45,615 bases of DNA from an uncultured Collinsella sp. (GTDB lineage Bacteria; Actinomycetota; Coriobacteriia; Coriobacteriales; Coriobacteriaceae), in the NCBI GenBank assembly GCA_937925715.1, contig CALAMG010000036.1:1-45615 (forward strand). The letters run 5' to 3'. The notes under the pieces were generated by a model that saw only the letters and a list, made by a program, of their open reading frames with translations, made no database searches and was not told where the DNA came from. Positions 7,150 through 15,602 of this stretch are shown here, in pieces. Each line of letters starts with the position of its first letter. The stretch's first letter is position 1. The position numbers and the translations under genes are program-made.

Positions 7150-8187
7150 TTAGGCCTTATCCGACGGACCGCCAAGGCGGATGCGCGGGTCGAGGAATGC
7201 ATAGCTAATGTCGACGAGCAGGTTAATCACCATGACGACGACGACGATGAGCGTAACGCCGCCCATAACGATGGGCCAGTCACGCATGCTAATGGCGCGA
7301 TAGACCTCATAGCCGATACCGGGCCAGTTAAAAACCGTCTCGGTCAGGATGGCGCCCGAAAGCATGCCACCAAAGTCGACACCAATATAGGTAACGACGG
7401 GGATGAGTGCATTCTTAAGCGCATGCTTGACGATGATCGCGCGATTGGAGAGACCCTTGGCCTTTGCCGTACGGATGTAATCCTGGTTCATGACGTCAAG
7501 CAGCTGCGAGCGCATAATGCGGGCGGCATAAGCGGTCGAAACCGAAGCCAGCGTAATGGTCGGAAGCACATAGTGCATCCAATCCTGATACTGAGAGCTG
7601 GAACCGCCGGCACCCGAGATCGGCATGGAGATTGCACCGCCCGTAGCGTCCTTGAGGATGACGCCAAAGAACAGCTGCAGCAACATACCGAGCCAGAAGG
7701 CCGGGACCGCAACGAGGATCGACGTGGTGAGCGTTACCAAAATATCCCAGAAGGAATAACGCTTTACCGCCGAAATGATACCCGCACCGATACCCATGAT
7801 TGCCTCGAGCACGATGGCGCACGCGGCAAGTTTGACCGTATACGGATACTTCTGGGCAAAAATTTCCGTAACCGGCAGCTTGCGCTGATACGAATTGCCC
7901 AGATCGCCATGAAGCAGGCCGTTCATGTAATACAAGTAACGGTCCACGAGCGACGTTTGAACGGGGTCGCCGTTCTCGTCAAGGATCGCGTTGCCGTCCT
8001 CGTCCGACTGGACCAGGTGATAGCGGACGCGAAGCTGAAGCTCCACCTCGGGGGACAGAGCCTTGTCTCCACCGATCAGCTTGATCGGATCTCCCGGCAC
8101 GATATTCTGAAGGGCGAACAGAATCAGCGTAACGCCCAAAAATACCGGGATGAACTGAAGCACACGTTTAACGATGTACTTACCCAT
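7150..8187 (-). CDS. oppB: oligopeptide ABC transporter permease OppB
   Basis: A 345-aa permease with the classic OppB N-terminus (YIVKRVLQFIPVFLGVTLILF). The external region is followed by five further membrane segments, and the EAA-type loop reads YIRTAKAKGLSNRAII. It forms the channel with OppC. GGGGAG is 5 nt before the ATG. A 156-nt gap separates it from oppA and holds a hairpin that may lower expression of the membrane and ATPase genes relative to oppA. Confidence 0.93.
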   Translation of the reverse strand: MGKYIVKRVLQFIPVFLGVTLILFALQNIVPGDPIKLIGGDKALSPEVELQLRVRYHLVQSDEDGNAILDENGDPVQTSLVDRYLYYMNGLLHGDLGNSYQRKLPVTEIFAQKYPYTVKLAACAIVLEAIMGIGAGIISAVKRYSFWDILVTLTTSILVAVPAFWLGMLLQLFFGVILKDATGGAISMPISGAGGSSSQYQDWMHYVLPTITLASVSTAYAARIMRSQLLDVMNQDYIRTAKAKGLSNRAIIVKHALKNALIPVVTYIGVDFGGMLSGAILTETVFNWPGIGYEVYRAISMRDWPIVMGGVTLIVVVVMVINLLVDISYAFLDPRIRLGGPSDKA

Positions 8188-8217
8188 ACCACTCCCCTAT
8201 CTAGGGATTAACCTAAA

Positions 8218-8247
8218 TGGGATGCCGATCGCCAGACCGGCATCCCA
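8218..8247 (-). terminator. intercistronic hairpin between oppA and oppB
   Basis: A perfect 10-bp stem (TGGGATGCCG and complement, 10-nt loop). Reading leftward it is followed by only a short ATTTAGG. It is probably a leaky terminator or a 3'-end stabiliser that raises the binding protein over the permease. This use is known for binding-protein operons but is inference here. Confidence 0.6.
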
Positions 8248-8343
8248 AAATTACCATCAGCCAGTTTACCCCAGGTTAGGGAGAACTGTATGTTTCCCAT
8301 GAGGTCTACGTAAATACTTGACCCTCACGGAAGCTGCAAACTC

Positions 8344-10020
8344 TTAGGCGAGCTCAGCGGTACCCAGCTCAGCGTGCTTCTGCGGATCGACATAGAGGTG
8401 CTTGATGCGATCGGAGCCGACGATGGTGTGCGTGTAGAACATCACCGGGATGACCGGGCAGTCGGCAGCGACCATAGCGTCGGCCTCCTGCATCTTAGCA
8501 ACGCGCTCTTCGTCGTCAACCGTGGTGCGAGCCTCGTTGACCTTGGCGTCGAACTCGGGGTTGTTGTAACCGGAGCGGTTGTCGCCACCGAGGGAGTCGG
8601 AGTGGAACAGCGGATACAGGAAGTTGTCCATAATCGGGTAGTCGGCAATCCAACCCAGACGACCGAACTGATAGTTAAAGTTCTGGTACTGCTCGAGCAA
8701 GGCAGACCACTCAGGGGTATCGGAGACAGCGGTAACGCCAACCTTGGCGAGGTCACCGATGATGGACTCCATGATCTCCTTGTGGCCACCATCCTGGTTG
8801 TAGGAAAGGGTCACGTTAATGCCACGATCGCCGTTAGCGCCAGCGGGAGCAACCTTGTCCAGGTACTCGTTAGCCTTGTCGACGTCGTAGGCGCAGAACT
8901 CCCATGCGCCCTCCTTGTAGCCATCGATGCCCGGAGGAACAATGCCGTCGGCGGGGGTACGGGTACCCTTGAAGATAGTCTTGCAGATGGCCTCACGGTT
9001 GATGGCCAGGGAGATACCCCTGCGCAGGTCGGCGTTGTTGAACGGCTCGGCCGTGTTGTTGCAGGTCAGGTAGTAGGTGGAAGGCTCGGAGCCGAGCAGC
9101 ATGCGCTCGCCGTCACCCATGGTGTAGCCGTCCTTGGACACGCCGCGATCCTTCTTGGCGGCGTCGATCTGAGCAACGGGAACGTCGCAGACATCGAGGT
9201 TACCGGCCTGGAACTCCTTGTAAGCGGTCTCCATGTCCTTGATGACCTGGAAGTGGATGCCATCGATCTTGGCCTTGTCGCCATAGTAATCGTCGAACTT
9301 CTTGAGGTTGATCTCCTGACCATCCTCCCACTTGCCGTCCATCATGAACGGGCCGTTACCGACCGGGGCAAGATAGAAGCTCTTGACATCGGACTCGGCG
9401 CACTCGGGAACCGGGGCCAGAGCCGGATGAGAGGCGACGAAGGGGAAGTCAGCGTAAGCGGAAGACAGCTTGACGACGAGGGTCTCATCGTCGGGGCACG
9501 TAACACCGCTGAGCTCGGTAGCGTTACCGGCAAGCAGGTCGTCATAACCCTCGACCATGGAAAGGTGATAGGAGACCTCGGAAGGACCGTACTCGGTAGC
9601 GATGGCCGACTTGGTGTTGACCAGACGCTCCCAACCGAGCTTGAAGGACTTGGAGGTAACGTCGTCACCGTTGTGGAACTTGGCCTTCTTGATCTTGAAG
9701 GTAAACTCGGTGGCGTCGTCGTTGGACTCAAAGGACTCGCAAGCCAGCGGAACGATCTCGCCCTTCTCGGCGTCGTAAGAGGTCAGAGCGTCAAAGAGCT
9801 GGTACTCGACCTGAGTGCCCTGGTCCTCCTGGACATTGTAGGGGTCGATGCAGACCGGGTTGTTGATGTAGAAGTTCAGCGTCGAACCGGACTCAGAACC
9901 GGAAGCGTCGCCACCCTTCTTGCCACATGCGGCAAGAAAAGCCATGGAGCTCGCAGCAAGGGTGCCGCCAACAAAGGCGCGACGACCCATAACGGGCTGG
10001 TGGAACATAGAATCAGCCAT
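8344..10020 (-). CDS. oppA: oligopeptide-binding lipoprotein OppA (SBP family 5)
   Basis: A 558-aa extracellular solute-binding protein, anchored by lipid. The signal region has twin arginines (MGRRAFVGG), a hydrophobic stretch and lipobox LAAC followed by GKKGG; the cysteine would be lipidated. The mature part is SBP_bac_5, resembling peptide-binding OppA/MppA proteins (for example FHNGDDVTSKSFKLGWERLV and LRRGISLAINREAI). ATG at 10020 was chosen because AAGGAGG is 5 nt upstream; the longer frame to 10068 would add 16 residues with no benefit. First gene of the operon. Confidence 0.92.
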   Translation of the reverse strand: MADSMFHQPVMGRRAFVGGTLAASSMAFLAACGKKGGDASGSESGSTLNFYINNPVCIDPYNVQEDQGTQVEYQLFDALTSYDAEKGEIVPLACESFESNDDATEFTFKIKKAKFHNGDDVTSKSFKLGWERLVNTKSAIATEYGPSEVSYHLSMVEGYDDLLAGNATELSGVTCPDDETLVVKLSSAYADFPFVASHPALAPVPECAESDVKSFYLAPVGNGPFMMDGKWEDGQEINLKKFDDYYGDKAKIDGIHFQVIKDMETAYKEFQAGNLDVCDVPVAQIDAAKKDRGVSKDGYTMGDGERMLLGSEPSTYYLTCNNTAEPFNNADLRRGISLAINREAICKTIFKGTRTPADGIVPPGIDGYKEGAWEFCAYDVDKANEYLDKVAPAGANGDRGINVTLSYNQDGGHKEIMESIIGDLAKVGVTAVSDTPEWSALLEQYQNFNYQFGRLGWIADYPIMDNFLYPLFHSDSLGGDNRSGYNNPEFDAKVNEARTTVDDEERVAKMQEADAMVAADCPVIPVMFYTHTIVGSDRIKHLYVDPQKHAELGTAELA

Positions 10021-10119
10021 GCCATCCTCCTTATGAGATAGGACAAAGAAATGTTCAGTCGGACACATGTCGAAACAATCCGATCCGAACCATCAAAACG
10101 CCGCCCGCTGCTATGGCTG

Positions 10120-10148
10120 GTTATGCACAACGGACCAACGTTTTGCAA
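10120..10148 (-). promoter_or_regulatory. candidate oppA promoter
   Basis: Minus strand TTGCAA (10143-10148) and CATAAC (10120-10125), 17 nt apart, about 100 nt before oppA. An AAAACGTT motif (10137-10144) overlaps the -35. The -10 is poor, and a TATAAA at about 10163-10168 is an alternative. The remaining sequence of the 294-nt gap between oppA and secG is AT-rich, with no gene seen. Confidence 0.35.
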
Positions 10149-10261
10149 TACAGTAGCGCATTTTATACACAATTTGGGGCTAATTCCGGTTAACGGTCGA
10201 GAATTTCTTTAGTTGGGCGAAGTATGTGGGGATATTTTGACTCTGTTACAAATATGTAAAC

Positions 10262-10293
10262 AAAAAGGGTCCCGCACTTACGGGACCCTTTTT
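10262..10293 (-). terminator. terminator of secG
   Basis: An intrinsic hairpin: AAAAAGGGTCCCG, 6-nt loop, and its complement ending in five T. It is symmetric, so it could act on both strands. It lies 22 nt after the secG stop. Confidence 0.9.
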
Positions 10294-10314
10294 GAATATT
10301 TATGCGGCTCGTGC

Positions 10315-10569
10315 TTAGTAGCCGACGATGCCCTGCGGGAAGAAGAACATGCACAGCACGACGCACACGGCAAACACGACAGCCATGATGACGGTCAGGC
10401 GGTCGAGGTTCTGCTCCATGACGCCCGTGGCAGAGCTGGAGTTATACAGCGAGCTAGCGATCATATCCGAAACGCCGGTGCCCTTACCGGAATGCATCAG
10501 GACGAGAATCGTCAGCGCCACGGCAGAGACAGCCCAAACGACAAACAGAAGAATCTGGAACGGACCCAT
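10315..10569 (-). CDS. secG: protein-export membrane protein SecG
   Basis: An 84-aa small subunit of the SecYEG translocon. Two membrane segments (about 5-25 and 58-76) flank the conserved loop LMHSGKGTGVSDMIAS. Its length and loop are typical of the family. AAGGAG is 8 nt upstream of the ATG. It has its own terminator and lies downstream of the glycolytic genes, a common arrangement in Gram-positives, although the gpmI terminator separates them here. Confidence 0.93.
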   Translation of the reverse strand: MGPFQILLFVVWAVSAVALTILVLMHSGKGTGVSDMIASSLYNSSSATGVMEQNLDRLTVIMAVVFAVCVVLCMFFFPQGIVGY

Positions 10570-10673
10570 AGATAAGCTCCTTAATAGAACAGTTTAAACT
10601 CCAGTACTGTACCACAATCCCCCGTTCTCCCCTACCCGCCACTCAAGGACGGGGTGGAAATGGCAGAAATACC

Positions 10674-10708
10674 AAAAAGGGGGTTGTCCGGTTGTGGACA
10701 ACCCCCTT
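10674..10708 (-). terminator. terminator of the pgk-tpiA-gpmI operon
   Basis: Reading leftward: stem AGGGGGTTGTCC, loop ACAACC, and complement, then TTTTTGG. A second 8-bp repeat (TAGAAAAC/GTTTTCTA, 10711-10733) sits between it and the gpmI stop codon. Confidence 0.9.
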
Positions 10709-10733
10709 ACTAGAAAACGGTATTTGTTTTCTA

Positions 10734-12287
10734 TTAGGCCTCGGTGGCGAGCACGCGGCCCGTCATCTCGGCGGAAGGCTCAATACCAGCCATGGTGAGC
10801 ATGGTCGGAGCGATATCGGAAAGACGGCCGTCCTCGATATCGGTGAGCTTGGCCTTCTCATCAACGATGATGAACGGAACGCGGTTGGTGGTGTGAGCCG
10901 TAAACGGATGCTTGGAACCGTCGGAAGCAACGTCAAACATGTGATCGGCGTTGCCGTGGTCGGCGGTGATCAGCGCAAAGCCGCCCTTGGCGAGAATCGC
11001 CGGGACAACCTTAGACAGGGCATCGTCAACGGCCTCGACGGCCTTAACGGCGGCGTCGAAGACACCGGTGTGACCAACCATGTCGCAGTTCGCGAAGTTC
11101 ACGATGTAGAAATCAGCGCGATCCTCGTTGATGGCGGCGACAAGCTTCTCGGTAACCTCGGGAGCGCTCATCTCGGGCTGCAGATCGTAGGTAGCGACCT
11201 TGGGGGAAGCGACGAGCACGCGCTCCTCGCCCTCCTTGGGCTCTTCGATGCCGCCGTTGAGGAAGAACGTCACGTGGGCGTACTTCTCGGTCTCGGCGGT
11301 GTGCAGCTGCTTCAGGCCGTTGGCGGCGATAACGTCGGCCAGGACGTTCTCGGGGAACGTCTTGGGGAAGGCGACCTCGACGTCAAACGTCGGATCGTAC
11401 TCGGTCATCGTCACAAAGTGCGAAAGCTTGATCTGCTCGCGCTCAAAGCCGTCGAACTCCTTGTCCGTGAACACGCGGGTCATCTGACGAGCGCGGTCGG
11501 GACGGAAGTTGAAGAAGATGGCCGCGTCGCCCTCGTGGATGCCCTCGTTGTGGGCAGCGAAGGGCTCGACGAACTCGTCGCCGCGCGGATCCTTCTCGTA
11601 GTAGGCCTTGATACCGGCAACAGGGTCGACATCGGCATCGGACGCGTTGACCATGACGTCGTAGGCACGCTGGATGCGCTCCCAACGGTTGTCGCGGTCC
11701 ATGGCCCAATAACGGCCCGAGACGGTGGCAACGCGAGCGTCGCAACCGGTCTCCTCGGAGATCTTAGCCAGGAAGGCGCAGAACTCACTCATGTAGCCAG
11801 CGCCGGACTGCGGGTCAACGTCGCGGCCATCCATGAAGGCGTGGACGCGAACGGTCTTGACACCGTGCTCGGCAGCCATCTTGACCAGAGCCTCGACGTG
11901 GTTCATGTGGGAGTGAACGCCGCCAGGGCTCATAAGGCCCATGAGGTGAAGGGTCTTGCCCTCGGCCTTGACATCGTCCATAGCCTTGACGAAAACCTCG
12001 TTCTTGGCGATGGAGCCGTCCTTGATGGCATTGTTGATGCGCGAAAGCTCCTGGAACACGATGCGGCCGGCACCGATGTTGAGGTGGCCTACCTCGGAGT
12101 TGCCCATCTGGCCGTCGGGAAGGCCCACGTCCTCGCCCGAAGCACCGAGCGTGGTGTGAGGATACTTCTCGTACAGGCTATCAAGGAAGGGCGTCTTGGC
12201 AGCGGCGACGGCGTTCTCGCCATCGGCCGGAGCCAGGCCGCAGCCGTCCATGATAATCAGGAGTGCAGGAAGATGACGCTGTGCCAT
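10734..12287 (-). CDS. gpmI: 2,3-bisphosphoglycerate-independent phosphoglycerate mutase
   Basis: A 517-aa Mn-dependent enzyme that interconverts 3- and 2-phosphoglycerate. It has the metal-binding start LLIIMDGCG, the catalytic serine in MGNSEVGHLNIGAGR, the domain core HAFMDGRDVDP, and the C-terminal metal sites NCDMVGHTG and ITADHGNAD. Length matches the family. It starts 5 nt after the tpiA stop, with AGGA just upstream, so it is the last gene of pgk-tpiA-gpmI. Confidence 0.95.
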   Translation of the reverse strand: MAQRHLPALLIIMDGCGLAPADGENAVAAAKTPFLDSLYEKYPHTTLGASGEDVGLPDGQMGNSEVGHLNIGAGRIVFQELSRINNAIKDGSIAKNEVFVKAMDDVKAEGKTLHLMGLMSPGGVHSHMNHVEALVKMAAEHGVKTVRVHAFMDGRDVDPQSGAGYMSEFCAFLAKISEETGCDARVATVSGRYWAMDRDNRWERIQRAYDVMVNASDADVDPVAGIKAYYEKDPRGDEFVEPFAAHNEGIHEGDAAIFFNFRPDRARQMTRVFTDKEFDGFEREQIKLSHFVTMTEYDPTFDVEVAFPKTFPENVLADVIAANGLKQLHTAETEKYAHVTFFLNGGIEEPKEGEERVLVASPKVATYDLQPEMSAPEVTEKLVAAINEDRADFYIVNFANCDMVGHTGVFDAAVKAVEAVDDALSKVVPAILAKGGFALITADHGNADHMFDVASDGSKHPFTAHTTNRVPFIIVDEKAKLTDIEDGRLSDIAPTMLTMAGIEPSAEMTGRVLATEA

Positions 12288-12292
12288 ATGTC

Positions 12293-13060
12293 CTACTCGC
12301 CTGCCTTGACGACCATAGAGGCGAAGTCGGCAGCCTTGAGCGAAGCGCCGCCCACGAGGGCGCCGTCAACGTCGGGCTTGGCGACGAGCTCAGCGATGTT
12401 GCCGGGCTTGGCAGAGCCACCATAGAGAACGCGGATGCCGTTAGCGAGCTCCTCGCCGAACATCTCCTTGAGGGTCTCACGGATAGCGCCGCAGACCTCC
12501 TGAGCATCCTCGGCGGTAGCGGTCTTGCCGGTGCCAATGGCCCAGATGGGCTCGTAGGCGACGACGACCTGCTTGGGGCAGGTGATCTCAAGACCAGCAA
12601 GGCCAGCCTTGACCTGGTTCACGACGTGCTCGACATAGGTGCCGGCCTCGCGGACCTCAAGGGACTCGCCGCAGCAGAAGACGGGAACAAGACCGGCGGC
12701 AACGAGGGCCTTGGCCTTCTTGTTCTGATCCTCGTCGGTCTCGTGGAAATAGTCGCGACGCTCGGAGTGACCGATGATGCAGTAGGTGCAGCCAGCGGAC
12801 TTGAGCATGTCGCAAGAGGACTCACCGGTGAAGGCACCCTTGGCCTCCCAGTACACGTTCTGTGCACCGAGGGCGATGGGGGCAGCCTGAATGCGGTCAT
12901 GAACCGTGGTGATGTCGATGGTCGGAGGACAAACGAGCACCTCGACGCCAGCCGGAACCTCGGGCAGAGCCTGAGCCAGCTCGTCGGCGAGCTTGGCGGC
13001 CTCGGCGACGTCGTTGTTCATCTTCCAGTTACCAGCGATAAGAAGGGTGCGATTAGGCAT
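12293..13060 (-). CDS. tpiA: triosephosphate isomerase
   Basis: A 255-aa (beta/alpha)8 enzyme. Lys in GNWKMN (residues 10-15), His in IGHSERR and catalytic Glu in AYEPIWAIGTGKTA are present, as is the phosphate loop LYGGSAKP. The start at 13060 was chosen over a longer frame to 13123 because the protein then begins MPNRTLLIAGNWKMN, as in the family, with GGAGG upstream. It overlaps the pgk stop by 8 nt, so translation is coupled. Confidence 0.95.
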   Translation of the reverse strand: MPNRTLLIAGNWKMNNDVAEAAKLADELAQALPEVPAGVEVLVCPPTIDITTVHDRIQAAPIALGAQNVYWEAKGAFTGESSCDMLKSAGCTYCIIGHSERRDYFHETDEDQNKKAKALVAAGLVPVFCCGESLEVREAGTYVEHVVNQVKAGLAGLEITCPKQVVVAYEPIWAIGTGKTATAEDAQEVCGAIRETLKEMFGEELANGIRVLYGGSAKPGNIAELVAKPDVDGALVGGASLKAADFASMVVKAGE

Positions 13061-14243
13061 CGAGAAGCGCCTCCACTCCGGGCAGGGCCTTACCCTCGAC
13101 GAGCTCCATGGAAGCGCCACCACCGGTGGAGATCCAGCTCATCTTGTCGGCCAGGTTGAACTTGTTGACAGCTGCGACAGAGTCGCCACCGCCGATGATC
13201 GAGGTGCAGTCGGCCTCGGCGACAGCCTCGGCGATAGCCTGGGTGCCGTGAGCGAAGTTATCAAACTCGAAGACGCCCATGGGGCCGTTCCAGAAGACAG
13301 TCTTGGCGCCCTTGACGGCCTCGGCGTAGAGCTCCTCGGTCTTAGGACCGATGTCCATGCCCTCACGATCGTCGGGGATAGCGTCGGAAGCGACAACCTC
13401 GGGGACAGCGTCCTCGCCAAAGTGATCGGCAACGCGGTTGTCGATGGGGAGCAGGATCTTGACGCCCTTCTCCTCGGCCTTCTTAAGCATCTCGCCGGCG
13501 CGCTCGACCCAGTCCTCTTCCTTGAGGGACTGACCAACGGACAGGCCCTGAGCCAGGAAGAAGGTGTAGGCCATGCCGCCACCGATGATCAGGGTGTCAG
13601 CGGAGTCGATGAGGTGATCGAGAACACCGATCTTGGAGGAAACCTTGGAACCGCCGACGATAGCGACGAAGGGGCGCTCGGGCTCGGCGAAGATGCCGGT
13701 CAGCGTGTCGACCTCCTTCTCGAGCAGGAAGCCAGCGACGGCAGGCAGGTAAGCGGCGGGGCCCACGACGGAACCCTGGGCGCGGTGAGCGGTGCCGAAG
13801 GCATCGAGAACGAAGACGTCACCATAGGAAGCGAGCTTCTTGGCGATCTCGGGGTCGTTCTTCTTCTCACGCTTGTCGAAACGGACGTTCTCGAGAACGA
13901 GAACCTTGCCCGGCTCGACGGCGGCGACAGCCTCGGCAGCCTTCTCGCCGTAAGTGTCGGCGACAAAGGCAACGTCGAGACCAGAGAGCTCGGCGAGCTT
14001 CTTAGCGACAGGCTCAAGGGAGAGCTCAGGCTGGAAGCCGGTACCCTCGGGGCGGCCGAGGTGGCTCATGAGGATGACGCGAGCGTTGTGCTCAACGAGG
14101 TAGTTGATGGTGGGCAGGGCAGCCTTGATACGGGTGGTGTCGCCAACGACGCCATCCTTGATAGGCACGTTAAAGTCAACGCGGACGAGAACGCGCTTTC
14201 CGTCGACATCGATGTCGCGGACGGTCTTCTTGGTAAAGGCCAT
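13053..14243 (-). CDS. pgk: phosphoglycerate kinase
   Basis: A 396-aa two-domain kinase that makes ATP from 1,3-bisphosphoglycerate. The N-terminal signature RVLVRVDFNVPI, the substrate-binding HLGRPEG and the nucleotide region IVGGSKVSSKIGVLDHL with GGGMAYTF are intact. The end GGDSVAA...ISTGGGASMELVEG is typical. ATG at 14243 follows GAAAGG; 12 in-frame upstream codons are not family-like. A small hairpin (14267-14289) lies in its leader. Confidence 0.95.
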   Translation of the reverse strand: MAFTKKTVRDIDVDGKRVLVRVDFNVPIKDGVVGDTTRIKAALPTINYLVEHNARVILMSHLGRPEGTGFQPELSLEPVAKKLAELSGLDVAFVADTYGEKAAEAVAAVEPGKVLVLENVRFDKREKKNDPEIAKKLASYGDVFVLDAFGTAHRAQGSVVGPAAYLPAVAGFLLEKEVDTLTGIFAEPERPFVAIVGGSKVSSKIGVLDHLIDSADTLIIGGGMAYTFFLAQGLSVGQSLKEEDWVERAGEMLKKAEEKGVKILLPIDNRVADHFGEDAVPEVVASDAIPDDREGMDIGPKTEELYAEAVKGAKTVFWNGPMGVFEFDNFAHGTQAIAEAVAEADCTSIIGGGDSVAAVNKFNLADKMSWISTGGGASMELVEGKALPGVEALLDA

Positions 14244-14298
14244 GTTTGCTTCTACCTTTCGTACGTGTCTGCCTCCCATTACGGCAGACGATTTCTTA

Positions 14299-14347
14299 TA
14301 AAAAGGGCGCGACCCTAGGGTGTAAGCCCTATAAGGCCGCGCCCTTC
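14299..14347 (-). terminator. terminator after gap
   Basis: Reading leftward: AAGGGCGCG with a long loop, its complement CGCGCCCTT, then TTTTATAAG. It separates gap from pgk. Read-through would explain pgk expression, since no clear separate promoter is seen. Confidence 0.75.
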
Positions 14348-14383
14348 TTTAGACGCTCAACGAGCTATTCGCTAAAAGCTAAA

Positions 14384-15409
14384 TTAAGCAACGAACTTCT
14401 CGAAGTACTTGATGGTGCGGACCATCTGAGAGGTGTAGGAGTTCTCGTTGTCGTACCAAGAGGTGACCTGAACGAGGGTCTGGCCGTTGCCGAGGTCAGA
14501 GCACATGGTCTGAGTGGCGTCGAAGATGGAGCCGTGGGTCTCGCCGACGATGTCGCGGGAGACGATCTGGTCCTCGTTGTAGGCGAAGGTCTCGGAGATG
14601 GTGGCGGCGTAGGCCTTCATGGCAGCGTTGACCTCGTCGACGGTGACCTTCTTGTCAACGACGGCGTAGAGGTTGGTCAGCGAGCCGGTCGGCGTCGGGA
14701 CGCGCTGGGCGGCACCGATGAGCTTGCCGTTGAGCTCGGGGAGAACCAGGCCGATGGCCTTGGCAGCGCCCGTGGTGTTCGGGACGATGTTCTCGGAGCA
14801 GGCGCGGGAGCGACGGAAGTTGCCCTTGCGCTGCGGGCCGTCGAGCGGCATCTGGTCGCCGGTGAAGGCGTGGATGGTGGTCATGATGCCGGACACGATG
14901 GGAGCGAAGTCGTTCAGACCCTTGGCCATCGGGGCGAGGCAGTTGGTGGTGCAGGAAGCAGCGGAGATGATGTTGTCCTCAGCGGTCAGCGTCTCATGGT
15001 TGACGTTGTACACGATGGTGGGCAGATCGCTGCCGGCCGGAGCGGAGATGACGACCTTCTTGGCGCCAGCGTTGATGTGGGCCTGAGCCTTAGCCTTGCT
15101 GGTGTAGAAGCCGGTGCACTCGAGAACGACGTCGACGTCGAGGTCGCCCCAAGGCAGGTTGTTGGCGTCGGCCTCCTTGTAGATCTTGATCTCCTTGCCG
15201 TCAACGGTGATGGAATCCTCGCCAGCAACGACCTCGTGATCGCGAGCGTAGTTGCCCTGCGTGGAGTCGTACTTCAGCAGGTAAGCGAGCATATCGGGAG
15301 AGGTGAGGTCGTTGATAGCGACGATCTCGGAGCCCTCATGACCGAACATCTGACGGAAAGCCAGACGACCGATGCGACCGAAGCCGTTAATAGCAACCTT
15401 TACTGCCAT
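14384..15409 (-). CDS. gap: type I glyceraldehyde-3-phosphate dehydrogenase
   Basis: A 341-aa enzyme. It has the NAD-binding start VAINGFGRIGRLAF, the catalytic cysteine in SAASCTTNCLAP, His in the following motif (GIMTTIHAFTGDQ) and the C-terminal SWYDNENSYTSQMV. Start at 15409 was chosen because AAAGGAG lies 6 nt upstream and the protein then begins MAVKVAINGF; the longer frame is not family-like. It has its own terminator and candidate promoter, so it can be expressed apart from pgk-tpiA-gpmI. Confidence 0.96.
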   Translation of the reverse strand: MAVKVAINGFGRIGRLAFRQMFGHEGSEIVAINDLTSPDMLAYLLKYDSTQGNYARDHEVVAGEDSITVDGKEIKIYKEADANNLPWGDLDVDVVLECTGFYTSKAKAQAHINAGAKKVVISAPAGSDLPTIVYNVNHETLTAEDNIISAASCTTNCLAPMAKGLNDFAPIVSGIMTTIHAFTGDQMPLDGPQRKGNFRRSRACSENIVPNTTGAAKAIGLVLPELNGKLIGAAQRVPTPTGSLTNLYAVVDKKVTVDEVNAAMKAYAATISETFAYNEDQIVSRDIVGETHGSIFDATQTMCSDLGNGQTLVQVTSWYDNENSYTSQMVRTIKYFEKFVA

Positions 15410-15481
15410 TGTGTCTCCTTTCGTAAGGCCCCCGCGAGCTACAGCGCCCGCCGTTGAGGCCCACAAACTAACCACTCGCCT

Positions 15482-15511
15482 AATATACCTTTTTTTTGAC
15501 TTGAATTTCAC
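15482..15511 (-). promoter_or_regulatory. candidate gap promoter
   Basis: Minus strand GTGAAA (15506-15511) and TATATT (15482-15487), 18 nt apart, with an A8 tract in the spacer. It lies about 73 nt before the gap start codon. The -10 is good and the -35 fair. Confidence 0.45.
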
Positions 15512-15543
15512 GAGAATGCTCGAAATTGAAAATCAAATTTACG

Positions 15544-15557
15544 TTAAAACGTTTTAA
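15544..15557. promoter_or_regulatory. perfect palindrome TTAAAACGTTTTAA upstream of gap
   Basis: A 14-bp perfect dyad with a central CG, about 33 nt upstream of the candidate gap -35. It has the look of a LacI-family operator. Its core AAAACGTT also occurs in the candidate promoters of oppA and of the sialic-acid transporter. Confidence 0.45.
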
Positions 15558-15602
15558 AGAATAAAATAGCAGCTAAATCCGTATATAAGTCGATACCTCA
15601 AA

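Noticed and set aside
8374..10041. A 555-codon plus-strand frame opposite oppA
   Set aside because: A shadow of oppA with a low-complexity Val/Leu/Gly-rich translation, as also seen opposite gpmI, pgk and gap.
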